Source: Pachyseris speciosa
Taxonomy: Eukaryota > Cnidaria > Anthozoa > Scleractinia > Pachyseridae
DNA: 64,000 nt
Reading direction: 5' to 3'
NCBI GenBank assembly: GCA_016490735.1
Contig: JAEMWC010000007.1
Coordinates: 778,501-842,500, forward strand
Part shown: positions 54,334 to 62,780 of the stretch, one piece after another
Numbering within the stretch: position 1 is the stretch's first letter
Layout: each line of letters starts with the position of its first letter
Notes under the pieces: generated by a model
The model's input: only the letters and a program-made list of their open reading frames with translations
Told to the model about the DNA's origin: nothing
The model's database searches: none
Position numbers and translations under genes: made by a program

Positions 54334-55275
54334 ATGGCTGACAAAAGTGAAGTTTACCATTGGTTGAAATCATTATCTCCAGGAATGAAGTTAGAGAGAT
54401 TGTCTTTACAGTTCGAAAGCTGAGGTTTTCGCTCACGAAGATCTCTTGCTTACGTCAAATCAGAGGACTTGGACTCGTTTTTTCCTTCTCCCGATAAGCT
54501 TTTACTGGCGGAACGACGTGTGTTAGAGGCTGAACTAAGCAACATAAAAGCAGAGAGCGGCCACCAGTTCAACCCAAACCACCCTGAACCGAAGCGACTG
54601 AATATGACTCCAACAATGGCAACAAGCAGTGCACCTCAGCAACGGTCACCTGAGGCTGCAATCAACGTAAGTTTTGAAGCGAGCGCGACCACTTCAAACC
54701 AAAGCCCTCGAACGATTCAAAGTCCATTGGACCGAAGAGTGGCAGAACTGTCAGAAAATCTAAAGTTACTAGAAGTGCAAGTTGAAAGCGCCAAAAGTCA
54801 TCTTCAGGGGAACCAAAAAGCCCTTGAAGATTTACCAAATGTTCATGAGAGACGCGGAAAAGCGTGTGCTATTTGCCATACGTCTGGCCACAACAGAACG
54901 AATTGTAAGAAAATTCCTTGTAATGATGCCAACACTTGCAAGGACAAGCACCCAGAACTGTTGGCCGATATTCGCACACTACAGCGTGAACTGAAAGAAC
55001 TTGAAGAAAAGTTTGCAAAAGCTAAAAGTGACCACGATGTATTTGTCGCTTCGCGCCAACGAGCTAAATCAAGTTTCTTTGCTATCATGCGGCCACGTCT
55101 TAGGAAACAAAACCCCGCTAAATACGTGGATCGTTCTGCCTTGGATAGGTACTTGATGATTCTCCAGCGAGTGCTGAAAAATAAAGTTCCATTAGAGGAA
55201 ACTTACGACTGGAGATTGCCAAATGCCATTGAAGATTATAAACATGGAATTGTTGACCCTCTCCGAGTGCAGTGA
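54334..55275 (+). pseudogene. Zinc-knuckle, coiled-coil accessory protein of the Tc1/mariner element
   Basis: ATG at 54334 starts MADKSEVYHWLKSLSPGMKL. An in-frame TGA at 54421-54423, probably a mutated CGA, breaks it, and the same frame then stays open to 55275 (313 codons in all). The middle is rich in Ser/Pro/Thr. Two Leu/Glu/Lys-rich stretches look coiled-coil (AELSENLKLLEVQVESAKSH; LREL-type near 54980). Between them lies a CCHC-like knuckle, CAICHTSGHNRTNC. The carboxyl part is basic (MRPRLRKQNP). A role in binding nucleic acid or the transposase is inference. I do not know a named family. A start at 54469 would need TTG, so ATG 54334 is preferred. Confidence 0.78.
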
Positions 55276-55683
55276 ACTGAAACGAACGATTACATGCAAA
55301 TGTTGATCAGTTATACCTAACGGTTGTACTTTTCTCCTTTTAGCTACGGTACACTGAGCTGTTGATATGTTTATGTTGTGTTTTTATTTTCGTTGCGTGT
55401 ATTCCGTTTTATTCCGACTTCAAATGACTTGATTACAACTGCAAATACTCTTGCACTGATTTTATTGTTTACAAAAGATTGTTCAAGTTTCACCCTTGTT
55501 ATGAAGTAACAATTTCACAGTAGAAAAGTTTTACAGTATCTGTCCAGTATAAAGTTTTGTTTTCCATATTACATGCTTGACAATAAACACAATTTACACT
55601 TTTTAGCAGCAAGAGCGAATTTATTTTGTTCTTATGGCTGAGATAAAAATAGCAGGAGACATGAAGAGAACACCAACTGTCAA

Positions 55684-56834
55684 TCACACGTAACCGCAGT
55701 TTCGAAAGTATGAAATTGAATTAGCTGGAGTTATTTTCGATACAGCTTCGCATATCACTGTTTCAGTTTCATTCGCAGTCAAAGATGTGTTTTGTTTGGG
55801 GTAGCACTTTGTTTGGTGAAAACAGAATTCGCAAGTGTTCAAGTGGGGCGAGTAAACGAGCTGGAAAATGAGATCAACGCCATGTTCTTGAAGAATATCT
55901 CGTAACACGGCCTCCGCAAATTGTCCGTGGTGAAATCCGCAGTTGTCCATTATGACAACGTCGCCATTCTCGAGAATTGTTGAACTATCTACTCTATTTA
56001 CTGAAAGAGCTTCATTAAAGAAATTCAGCAGCTCCATACCATTAGAAGGGCCTCTCAAAACATTAAAATAATCTACTCCATGTACGGAATGAAGTAAGTT
56101 CAGCGTATAGTTAGCGTTTGAGGCGTAGCGCTGAATTTCTATCGCGGGTTCGCCGATAAAGGAATTGCCATAGGCTCGGTTTCCTAACGTTACAAGAACA
56201 CTACATTCGTCAAAAAAAATGAAGCCTCGTATAGTCACGTTGTCCAATTTGGTCAAGGAAATAATCTGTGTATTCCGTATTTGCTTGTGACAACGATTCT
56301 TTGGGTACTTGGGGCACCTTTTTCTTTGTCATTCTGCAGTCTTCCCGTAGGCACTTTTTTATTGCAGACGGTGATGGCAAATGACCAGGGGGAGAAACTC
56401 CATATATTAGCAAACGCTGTTGAAGCTCACTTGTATACATACTTGGTTGACATAATTTCTCTGACTCCACATATTCGATAACATCTGCCGACATCTTATT
56501 TCGAACCGGTGTTTTCCGTGGCCCAGCTAGGGACAAGTTGCTCTCTTCATAGAATTGAACAACTTTATTTACATATCCGAGGCTAACTCGCACATTCTGT
56601 GAAATTTGTCTTTGCGATAACCCTTGATGGTGTACATCAAGCACTCTTTCCCGATAAACTTGCGGTAGAAATTTACCATTGTCGTATATCCCTTGCTGTC
56701 TATTTACAGCGAGTTTGCATTCACCTTCGCCGAACAAGAATAAATAAAGTGAGTATCGTCAAATATTGACAGATAACTAGAAGTTATCGAAAAAAAATGA
56801 ACTTACCAGCATAATTAGCAGGCGTGTAGGCCAT
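55684..56834 (-). pseudogene. Tc1/mariner-type DDE transposase with one intron and one frameshift
   Basis: ATG at 56834 gives a 28-nt exon (MAYTPANYA), then an intron 56806-56725 (GTAAGT...GAAG) joining to GECKLAVNRQQG. A paired-like helix-turn-helix follows (LPQVYRERVLDVHHQGLSQR). The catalytic part has FFDECSV, VVIMDNCGFHHG and YSPHLNTCEF, giving D, D and E with 38 residues between the last two. An extra base in an A8 run at 56212-56219 shifts the frame just before FFDECSV; otherwise about 350 codons are open to 55684. It would cut and paste the element at TA sites. The short first exon is inferred from splice signals only. Confidence 0.87.
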
Positions 56835-57028
56835 TTTACGTTCGAAAAATTATAGTCGAGACGCCGCCATGAAAAACACTAACATTATATTTTACCGCCA
56901 CTAATGTGATTGGACAGCGCCTAAAAAACGCCAACCCTTTTGTCTAAATGAAGAGCTCTCATTGGATAATGATGAAATAAATCCGCCAAAAAAGTCTAGG
57001 TGTTCATGGTTCGAGTGTCCTCACTGTA

Positions 57029-57465
57029 AACCATTTCAGGTAACCCACACTTCCACCGAGGCACAGGGATGGGTGGTTGAAGCTCTCGTTTCCTCTTTTA
57101 TACTATTTCAACCTATTTTACAAAAGAATGGATCCGACAGACCACAGCGTTGTAAATCCTGAAAGCGAATATTCAATGACACAATAATTATACCATTTTT
57201 TATTGCATGGTATTGATTTCATTGTGGGCATCACTTTCAAACTTGTGGCTTAGTTTGTATTTGCAGGTGGTACTATATCTCACAAACACCTCAACGATGA
57301 GGTTTGTTCAAAGTGAATAATATTTATTAGCCCGAAATCAGCTTGCTACGTTTTTTTGTTTCAAGAGGAAGATTGATAAGACAGTTACACCTAACGTTTT
57401 AACAATTTAACCAGACTGCGTGAACATTGTTTCAGTCTACTCTGGTAATGAGTTGGTTAATTAAA
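57029..57465. other. No feature recognised
   Basis: Right flank of the Tc1/mariner element, AT-rich, no ORF of note. Confidence 0.4.
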
Positions 57466-57757
57466 GGCTGCGTTTACATGAGGGGGAAGTCATCTCGGGA
57501 TGACTTCCTTCCTGGACAATTTTCTGCTTCTGTTTACATGTGTGGTTTTATCCCGGAAAGAACGAAAACAGTTTCGACGAAATGTTCGCTTATAAAATTG
57601 AACATATCAGCAGCCATTTCGTCCCAGGGCGAAACTGTTTTCGTTCGTCCCGGGATGAAACCACACATGTAAACAGAAACAAAAAATTGCTCCGGGAGGA
57701 AAGTCATCCCAGAATGAGCTCAGCCCGGGATGACTTTCCTCTCATGTAAACGCAGCC
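57466..57757. mobile_element. About 290-bp palindromic MITE with CCCGGGATGA words
   Basis: AAGGCTGCGTTTACATGAG at the left end is mirrored by CTCATGTAAACGCAGCCTT at the right end, and the arms stay complementary (TTTACATGTGTGGTTTTATC against GATGAAACCACACATGTAAA) almost to the centre. The whole element can fold into one long hairpin. Confidence 0.88.
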
Positions 57758-57965
57758 TTGACTTTTCATCCCGTGAAGACCATTTACATGGAATGATTGG
57801 TCACGTTTCATCCCGGGATAAAATTCCATCACAGTGCTGAAGACCGGGATGAAATCATCCCGGGACGAACAAACTTCACACCAAGAGGTAAATAAGAAGA
57901 ACCCGTTGCGAAACTCATCCCGAGATCGAACTCGTCCCGGGATAAGTTTCGATGAATTCAAGAAG
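57758..57965. repeat. Second, imperfect array of the same words
   Basis: TTTCATCCCGGGATAAAATT, GGGATGAAATCATCCCGGGA and CGTCCCGGGATAAGTTTC occur in both orientations next to the MITE. Probably a diverged copy with a different outer sequence. Confidence 0.6.
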
Positions 57966-58514
57966 CTCAATCTCGTAACTTAAAATTGAAGGATCATTCG
58001 TTCCAAATTCTTCCGACCAAATTGTTTGGAAAACATTTAGCCAGATTATTAGAACCAAACTTAGGTACTGTTTACTGTTAAATAAATGACATGATTAAGG
58101 CAAACGGGTCACACAATTTTTATTGTTACTATTCTCTTAATAGATATTGCCACTGCCACCATACGATTCAGAATACTGGCGACATAACTTGTCAAAATGA
58201 TACTTTACAACTTTTCCTTATTCTTAAAAAATGCGTTTATCAACTTCACAGACATGAGGTGCCAGGTACTATAATATATGGACTTCAGGAAAAACGCACG
58301 GCGAGCAGGGCAAATTTTCTTCGCTAAACCGTTTCCTTGATACCACTGAAGTTGTCTTGTCTTTTATTATCGACTTTTAGTGGAATTCCACGGAAATTTG
58401 AATAATAGTTACTTACTGCATGAATGAATGAATGTGAATGATGATTGCAGTTATGAACACTACTAAAGCAGTAGTGAAAATAAAGCCAGAAAAAACAAAA
58501 CAAAAAAACAAACA
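57966..58514. other. No gene recognised
   Basis: Short ORFs only. 58430-58500 (ACACTACTAAAGCAGTAGTG hairpin, AATAAAGCCAG) looks like the tail of the SINE that follows on the minus strand. Confidence 0.4.
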
Positions 58515-58600
58515 AACAAAGCTCTCACGGGATTTGACCTCTGCGATACCAATGCAGTGCTCTAGCAACTAAGCATTCTCATTCTCGCAGCTGTTCGCTG
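58515..58600 (-). mobile_element. tRNA-like SINE head
   Basis: On the minus strand, TTAGTTGCTAGAGCACTGC (A-box-like) is followed by GGTATCGCAGAGGTCAAATC (B box GGTCAAATC, altered) and CCCGTGAGAGCTTTG. The AAACAAAC run at 58497-58518 would be its 3' side. Too altered for a tRNA gene. Confidence 0.5.
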
Positions 58601-58849
58601 CATCACTAACAAAGATTTTGAACCTAACGAGCAGGCTATTTTTAAAGTGAAGGCATATAAATAGGAGTATAAGGAATGTATTGTTAATTGCTTTTTCGCA
58701 GCGAAGATGAAAGGAATTAAAGATGTCAATTTTTCCATATGAACGGGTTTCGTTTAACTCGTTACATCAGAAAAGATATCTCTTTCGAAAGAGGGGAATC
58801 AAACCAGTGCAGCTCAGTGTGAGTATGTTTGCTGAAAGGCAAACTGATT

Positions 58850-59430
58850 GCCTTCATAAACAATTTTGAAATGCGCGTAGACTGGGCGAACAAGTGTCAC
58901 TTCAACTTTAAGTTACTAGGTTCCAATGCTACAGAGGATGCTTTCTCTTTTACCCGCTGCTTATGATGCAATACCACGAATGCACCTGGGCGCTTAGTGC
59001 GAAGTATAATCAGTCTTCACGCTTTTCGAGTTCTTTTACAAAATTTCCGAATCCTTGATTCATTGTTGCGGCTAGCCTTACATTATCACATAAACCAATG
59101 GTTATGACATCCGCGAGCGTCTAATCGTTTCCTCGGCAAGAAATGGCTGAGCTGCGTAAGCTGGTTTGCATTCTGCAAAAGCAATTTCAGGATTTCTTTC
59201 GAAGATAATAACTTACCAGAGGTGAAAACGACGCTCCTGACGGTTGGTAATTTGTCAAGTGTGTTCTGGTAAGTTGCACAGTGCATTTTAGTAGCTGCCG
59301 TAGTGCATTTCGGTTAAAAGCCAGCAAAGCAAAACGACTTGGGAACAGCTGTTTATACAGCTGTGTGTAAGGAAATTTGTACCAAACGAATGTTATTTCA
59401 TCCAAATGCTCGAAAGTGTACATGCCAGGG
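58850..59430. repeat. Dispersed repeat, copy 2 (pair with 10240-10860)
   Basis: Direct copy of the 10.2-10.9 kb repeat with moderate divergence. A minus-strand frame here (59286-59086) gives MHCATYQNTLDKLPTVRSVV, matching MHCATYQNTLEKLQAIRSVV in the other copy. Parallel conservation of a frame in two copies hints at a former coding exon, but the function is unknown. Confidence 0.78.
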
Positions 59431-59509
59431 ACAAAGAAATGCAATCTGCCTGAAATTAACATCTACATCTACGTGATTTCATCTACATGATTTCAGCACT
59501 CGGCAAAGT

Positions 59510-59746
59510 CCCATTGACTTATGGCTGTTATGCGTGTGGCCTCACACACCATAAGCCTTTTTGGGATATCACGCCGAGCCGGCCACTTGCTGAATGGAAT
59601 AAGTCAGCACTAGGGGTGGTCCCAGCCAGAGTTTTGTTACGTCCCTAGTGGTTCTTTTACGTCCCACAGAATCAGAGAATTATGAAGAGTTGAGAGACGG
59701 GGCATATGGTTTATCGTCCTTATCCGAGAAGACTAGAAAGTCTAAC
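59510..59746. mobile_element. SINE fragment split by the gypsy LTR
   Basis: TTCTTTTACGTCCCACAGAA, GAAGAGTTGAGAGACGGGGC and GACTAGAAAGTCTAAC match the SINE at 24070-24425 up to the word CTAAC. There the other copy continues CAGTTGCAGATGTC, but here the LTR starts. This gives an independent left boundary for the gypsy element. Confidence 0.82.
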
Positions 59747-59928
59747 TGTAGTGTGCACTGTATTAGACCGGAAGTTTACCGGAAACCATTTCCGGGTTTC
59801 CCAAGATGCGTAGTGGGGTTCGTTTTAATGTGCGTGTGTGTTCAGGGAAGCCATATTGTGTTAGCGTTAGGCGTTGTGTTCATCCTGTAACATCGAGGCA
59901 GCTAGCCATTAAAGGACGAGATTTCACA
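59747..59928 (+). repeat. 5' LTR, 182 bp
   Basis: Starts TGTAGTGTGCACTG exactly where the SINE copy is interrupted and ends TTTCACA, 2 nt before the primer-binding site. TG...CA ends are standard for LTRs. 182 bp is short. The 3' LTR is beyond the window, so identity cannot be checked. Confidence 0.8.
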
Positions 59929-59930
59929 TC

Positions 59931-59946
59931 TGGCGACGAGGATGGG
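59931..59946 (+). other. Primer-binding site
   Basis: TGGCGACGAGGATGGG two bases after the LTR. It begins with TGG, the complement of a tRNA CCA end, as expected for the minus-strand primer. I did not assign the tRNA. Confidence 0.75.
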
Positions 59947-60014
59947 ATGGTAGAGGACACCTTCGTTGTAGTTTCAAGTGGGCTTTGTATTTTGTGGAGG
60001 CACGGGTTGTTGTG

Positions 60015-60899
60015 ATGCCCGGAGGCTCGAGCGAAGCAGGGAGTTCGGCGAGTGCCGCCAGTAGCAGTGAAGTTTCGACGCCTGTGGCTGTTGAAGTCGG
60101 GGAATTACAGCCTTTTCAAGTTAAGGGAGATCCGCATTCCATTTCACAGCGTTGGAAAAAATGGAAAAGAGCTTTTCAGTTGTACGTGCTAGGAAAAGGA
60201 GTCACGAATGATCCACAGAAACGAGGTCTTCTACTTCACACGGCCGGCCTGGAGGTACAAGAAGTTTTCTTTACCCTTGTGTCTGACGGTGAGGACAAGG
60301 ACTACGCCGCCAAGTTAAAGGTATTAGATGATTACTTTATCCCTAAAGCCAACGTGCCTTTCGAAAGACACGTATTCAGGCAAATTGGCCAAAATAGCGA
60401 GGAGACTGTTGATCAATTTGTCTGTCGGTTGAGACAACGTGCAGCCTCGTGTGACTTCGGGGAGCGGGAGGATGAGCACACCAGAGATCAGCTACTTGAT
60501 AAATGCTATTCAGCAAAGTTGCGGAGGAAATTCCTTGAAAAACAAGGCAGTGTTACGTCGAATGATCTTTTAATAATCGCCAGGGCACAGGAAGCAGTTG
60601 ATTTGCAAATGGAAGCAATGGGAGGGAACGCTTGTTCAGAGCAAGTGAACAGTGTCACTGATGTAAAGTTTGGTGTGAAGAGTGAGAAGAGAGAGTGTTT
60701 TAACTGTGGTCGGGAGGACCATCTTGCTAGAGATTGGAGATGCGCTTCTAGGGGTCGTAAATGCGATCAATGTGGAGCAGTCGGTCATTTTAAGGTTAAG
60801 TGTCATGAAAGGCCAAAGCGAGGTTCCCATCAGTGGCAGAAACAAGGTGCCAGCAGTTGGGGTAGGAAAATTGATCCAAAAGGACACCAATTATGTTGA
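60015..60899 (+). CDS. Gag polyprotein of the gypsy element
   Basis: ATG at 60015 (MPGGSSEAGSS) was chosen because an earlier in-frame codon at 59985 would lie in the leader. A Ser/Ala-rich head precedes a capsid-like region (FQLYVLGKGVTNDPQKRGLL, ETVDQFVCRLRQRAASCDFG, RDQLLDKCYSAKLRRKFLEK). Two zinc knuckles follow, CFNCGREDHLARDWRC (C-X2-C-X4-H-X6-C, as in K02A2.6-like elements) and CDQCGAVGHFKVKC. The frame is open to 60899, 294 codons. It would form the particle and bind element RNA. Confidence 0.88.
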   Translation: MPGGSSEAGSSASAASSSEVSTPVAVEVGELQPFQVKGDPHSISQRWKKWKRAFQLYVLGKGVTNDPQKRGLLLHTAGLEVQEVFFTLVSDGEDKDYAAKLKVLDDYFIPKANVPFERHVFRQIGQNSEETVDQFVCRLRQRAASCDFGEREDEHTRDQLLDKCYSAKLRRKFLEKQGSVTSNDLLIIARAQEAVDLQMEAMGGNACSEQVNSVTDVKFGVKSEKRECFNCGREDHLARDWRCASRGRKCDQCGAVGHFKVKCHERPKRGSHQWQKQGASSWGRKIDPKGHQLC

Positions 60900-61533
60900 C
60901 AGTCACGCTGATGGAGAGGTGGAAAAGGGGGAAAGGCCTAATTCTACATATGAGTATGTGCTTTTTGTGGGAGATAAGGAGAATCACAGTGATGGAATAG
61001 TAACCCTGCAGATTGGAGGAGTCATTTTGCCAAATGTTCTAATTGACTCAGGGGCGACATGCAACCTTCTTGGGAAGGAAACCTGGGAGTGGCTCAAGAA
61101 TCAGAACGTCCAGCGTCAGACCCGCAAAGAAGCTAAGGCCTTATTTGCATATGGAAACACCAGATCACTGCCAACACTAGGAACATTTACAGCGGATGTC
61201 ACGTCAGCGGACACAAAGGTCACCTGTGAAGCTGATTTCGTGGTCTTGGATGGAAATGGCAGAACTCTCCTTTGTCGAGACACAGCTGAGAAATTACATC
61301 TGCTGCGTATTGGACCTATGCATGTTGTGAACAGTGTTGGAGCAGAGGGTATGGGGCAAGATATCAAGGACAAATACAAGGAACTGTTTAATGGTGTAGG
61401 TCTCCTTAAGGGCTATGAGTTGAAGCTGAACATCGACGAGTCTGTGAAGCCGGTGGCACAACCTGTACGAAGGATCCCATTTGCTGTAAGGAAGAAAGTG
61501 TTGAGAAAGCTAAACGGATTCCTGGTAAATTGA
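60900..61533 (+). pseudogene. Protease and linker of gypsy pol
   Basis: The frame open from 60682 holds LIDSGATCNLLG, the aspartic-protease active site (DSGA), near residues 117-128, then FVVLDGNGRTLLCRDTAEKL. The reading proceeds to VKPVAQPVRRIPFAVRKKVL, the usual entry to the reverse transcriptase. TGA at 61531-61533 and TAG about 20 bp later interrupt it. Confidence 0.85.
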
Positions 61534-62735
61534 ATAATAGAAGAGGTACCTTAGGGGCCAACTGGGTTGGTTTCACCACTGGTCGTCAAACCCAAACCTG
61601 ATGGGGACATTAGACTTTGTGTCGATATGAGACGTGCAAATCAGGCAATTATCAGAGAGTGTCAGCGCATCCCGACAGTTGAAGAAGTTCTCCAAGACCT
61701 AAATGGCAGTACAGTGTTCATTCAAGTGGATCTGAAGTGGGGATTTCACCAGATACTTCTTGCAGAAGATAGCAGACATGTGACAACATTTGTAACCCAC
61801 CGCGGCCTTTACAGATACACCCGACTCATGTTTGGAGTGACCTCAGCACCTGAAAAATATCAACAAATCATCCGGGATGTACTACGTGGCTGTGATGGTG
61901 TGGTCAACATTGCAGATGCCCTGGTGATCCATGGAAAGGACCTTGAGCAGCACGATGAGAGGCTTTTTTCTGTCCTTGCCCGGTTGAAGACGGCTGGTTT
62001 GACGTTGAACGAAAGCAAGTGTGAGTTCAGGCTACCAAGGTTGCCATTCTTTGGGCATGAAGTAACACAGAATGGTGTGAAACCCAGTGAAGAGAAAATT
62101 GCAGCAATCCTACATGCAGACCCACCACAGAATGCCGGCGAAGCAAGATCTTTCCTAGGTCTGATTCAGTTTGTGTCTAAGTTTGTTCCAGACTTGTCAT
62201 CTGTCGCGGAACCGATCCAGAGACTAACTCACAAGAATGTAGAATTCAAGTGCCACCCGGAACAGCAGGCTGCATTTGAGAAGTTAAAGGAACTGATCAC
62301 GAGTGCAAATGCTCTGGCTTACTTCAATGTAGGTGGCAGAACAAGAATTGTTGCAGATGCATCCCCTGTGGGTCTTGGAGCGGTGTTAACTCAGTTGCAG
62401 GGCAGTGAGTGGAGAGTGATTGCTTATGCCTCAAGACAGCTGACTGATGTAGAAAGGCGGTACAACCAAACTGAGAAGAGGCCCTCGCTCTTGTGTGGGC
62501 TTGTGAACGCTTTAACATGTATGTTTTTGGAAGAGAATTTGAGCTAGAAACGGATCACAAGTCGCTGGAGTACATTTACTCGCCAAAATCAAAACCTTCA
62601 GCCCGGGTGGAACGGTGGGTCCTTCGCTTGCCGGCTTATGACTTTAAGGTTGTCTACAGGCCAGGCAGAACCAAAATTGCAGATGCTTTGTCCAGAGTGA
62701 ATTGTAAGTTCCGCGGTGATGATGGAGAACATTAG
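61534..62735 (+). pseudogene. Reverse transcriptase and RNase H of gypsy pol
   Basis: SPLVVKPKPDGDIRLCVDMR, FIQVDLKWGFHQILL and GLYRYTRLMFGVTSAPEKYQ are classic Ty3/gypsy blocks. The catalytic box reads NIADALVIHG: the second Asp of the xADD motif is Ala (GCC at 61918-61920), which should abolish activity. RNase H begins RIVADASPVGLGAVLTQ. A frame change near 62490 lies in the conserved Lys-Glu region and the reading goes on with [10 protein letters not shown] and [14 protein letters not shown] to TAG at 62733. Confidence 0.9.
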
Positions 62736-62780
62736 GACTATGTCCATGCTGTAGCTGAGAGCAGCGTCGCTTGTTCCCTA

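Larger units (their letters stand above)
54196..57026. mobile_element. Tc1/mariner-superfamily element, 2831 bp, two convergent genes
   Basis: The left end reads CAGTGAGGACACTCGAACC then ATGAACACCTAGAC, and the right end is its reverse complement (about 33 bp). A TA dinucleotide directly flanks both ends (54194-54195, 57027-57028), the duplicated target of this superfamily. Inside are a plus-strand zinc-knuckle gene (54334-55275) and a minus-strand DDE transposase (56834-55684), facing each other. Each gene has one obvious disabling change and both ends look perfect, so the insertion is young. Confidence 0.92.

Noticed and set aside
54469..54471. Start of the zinc-knuckle gene at 54469
   Set aside because: The codon is TTG; an ATG in the same frame lies at 54334 with a single TGA between.
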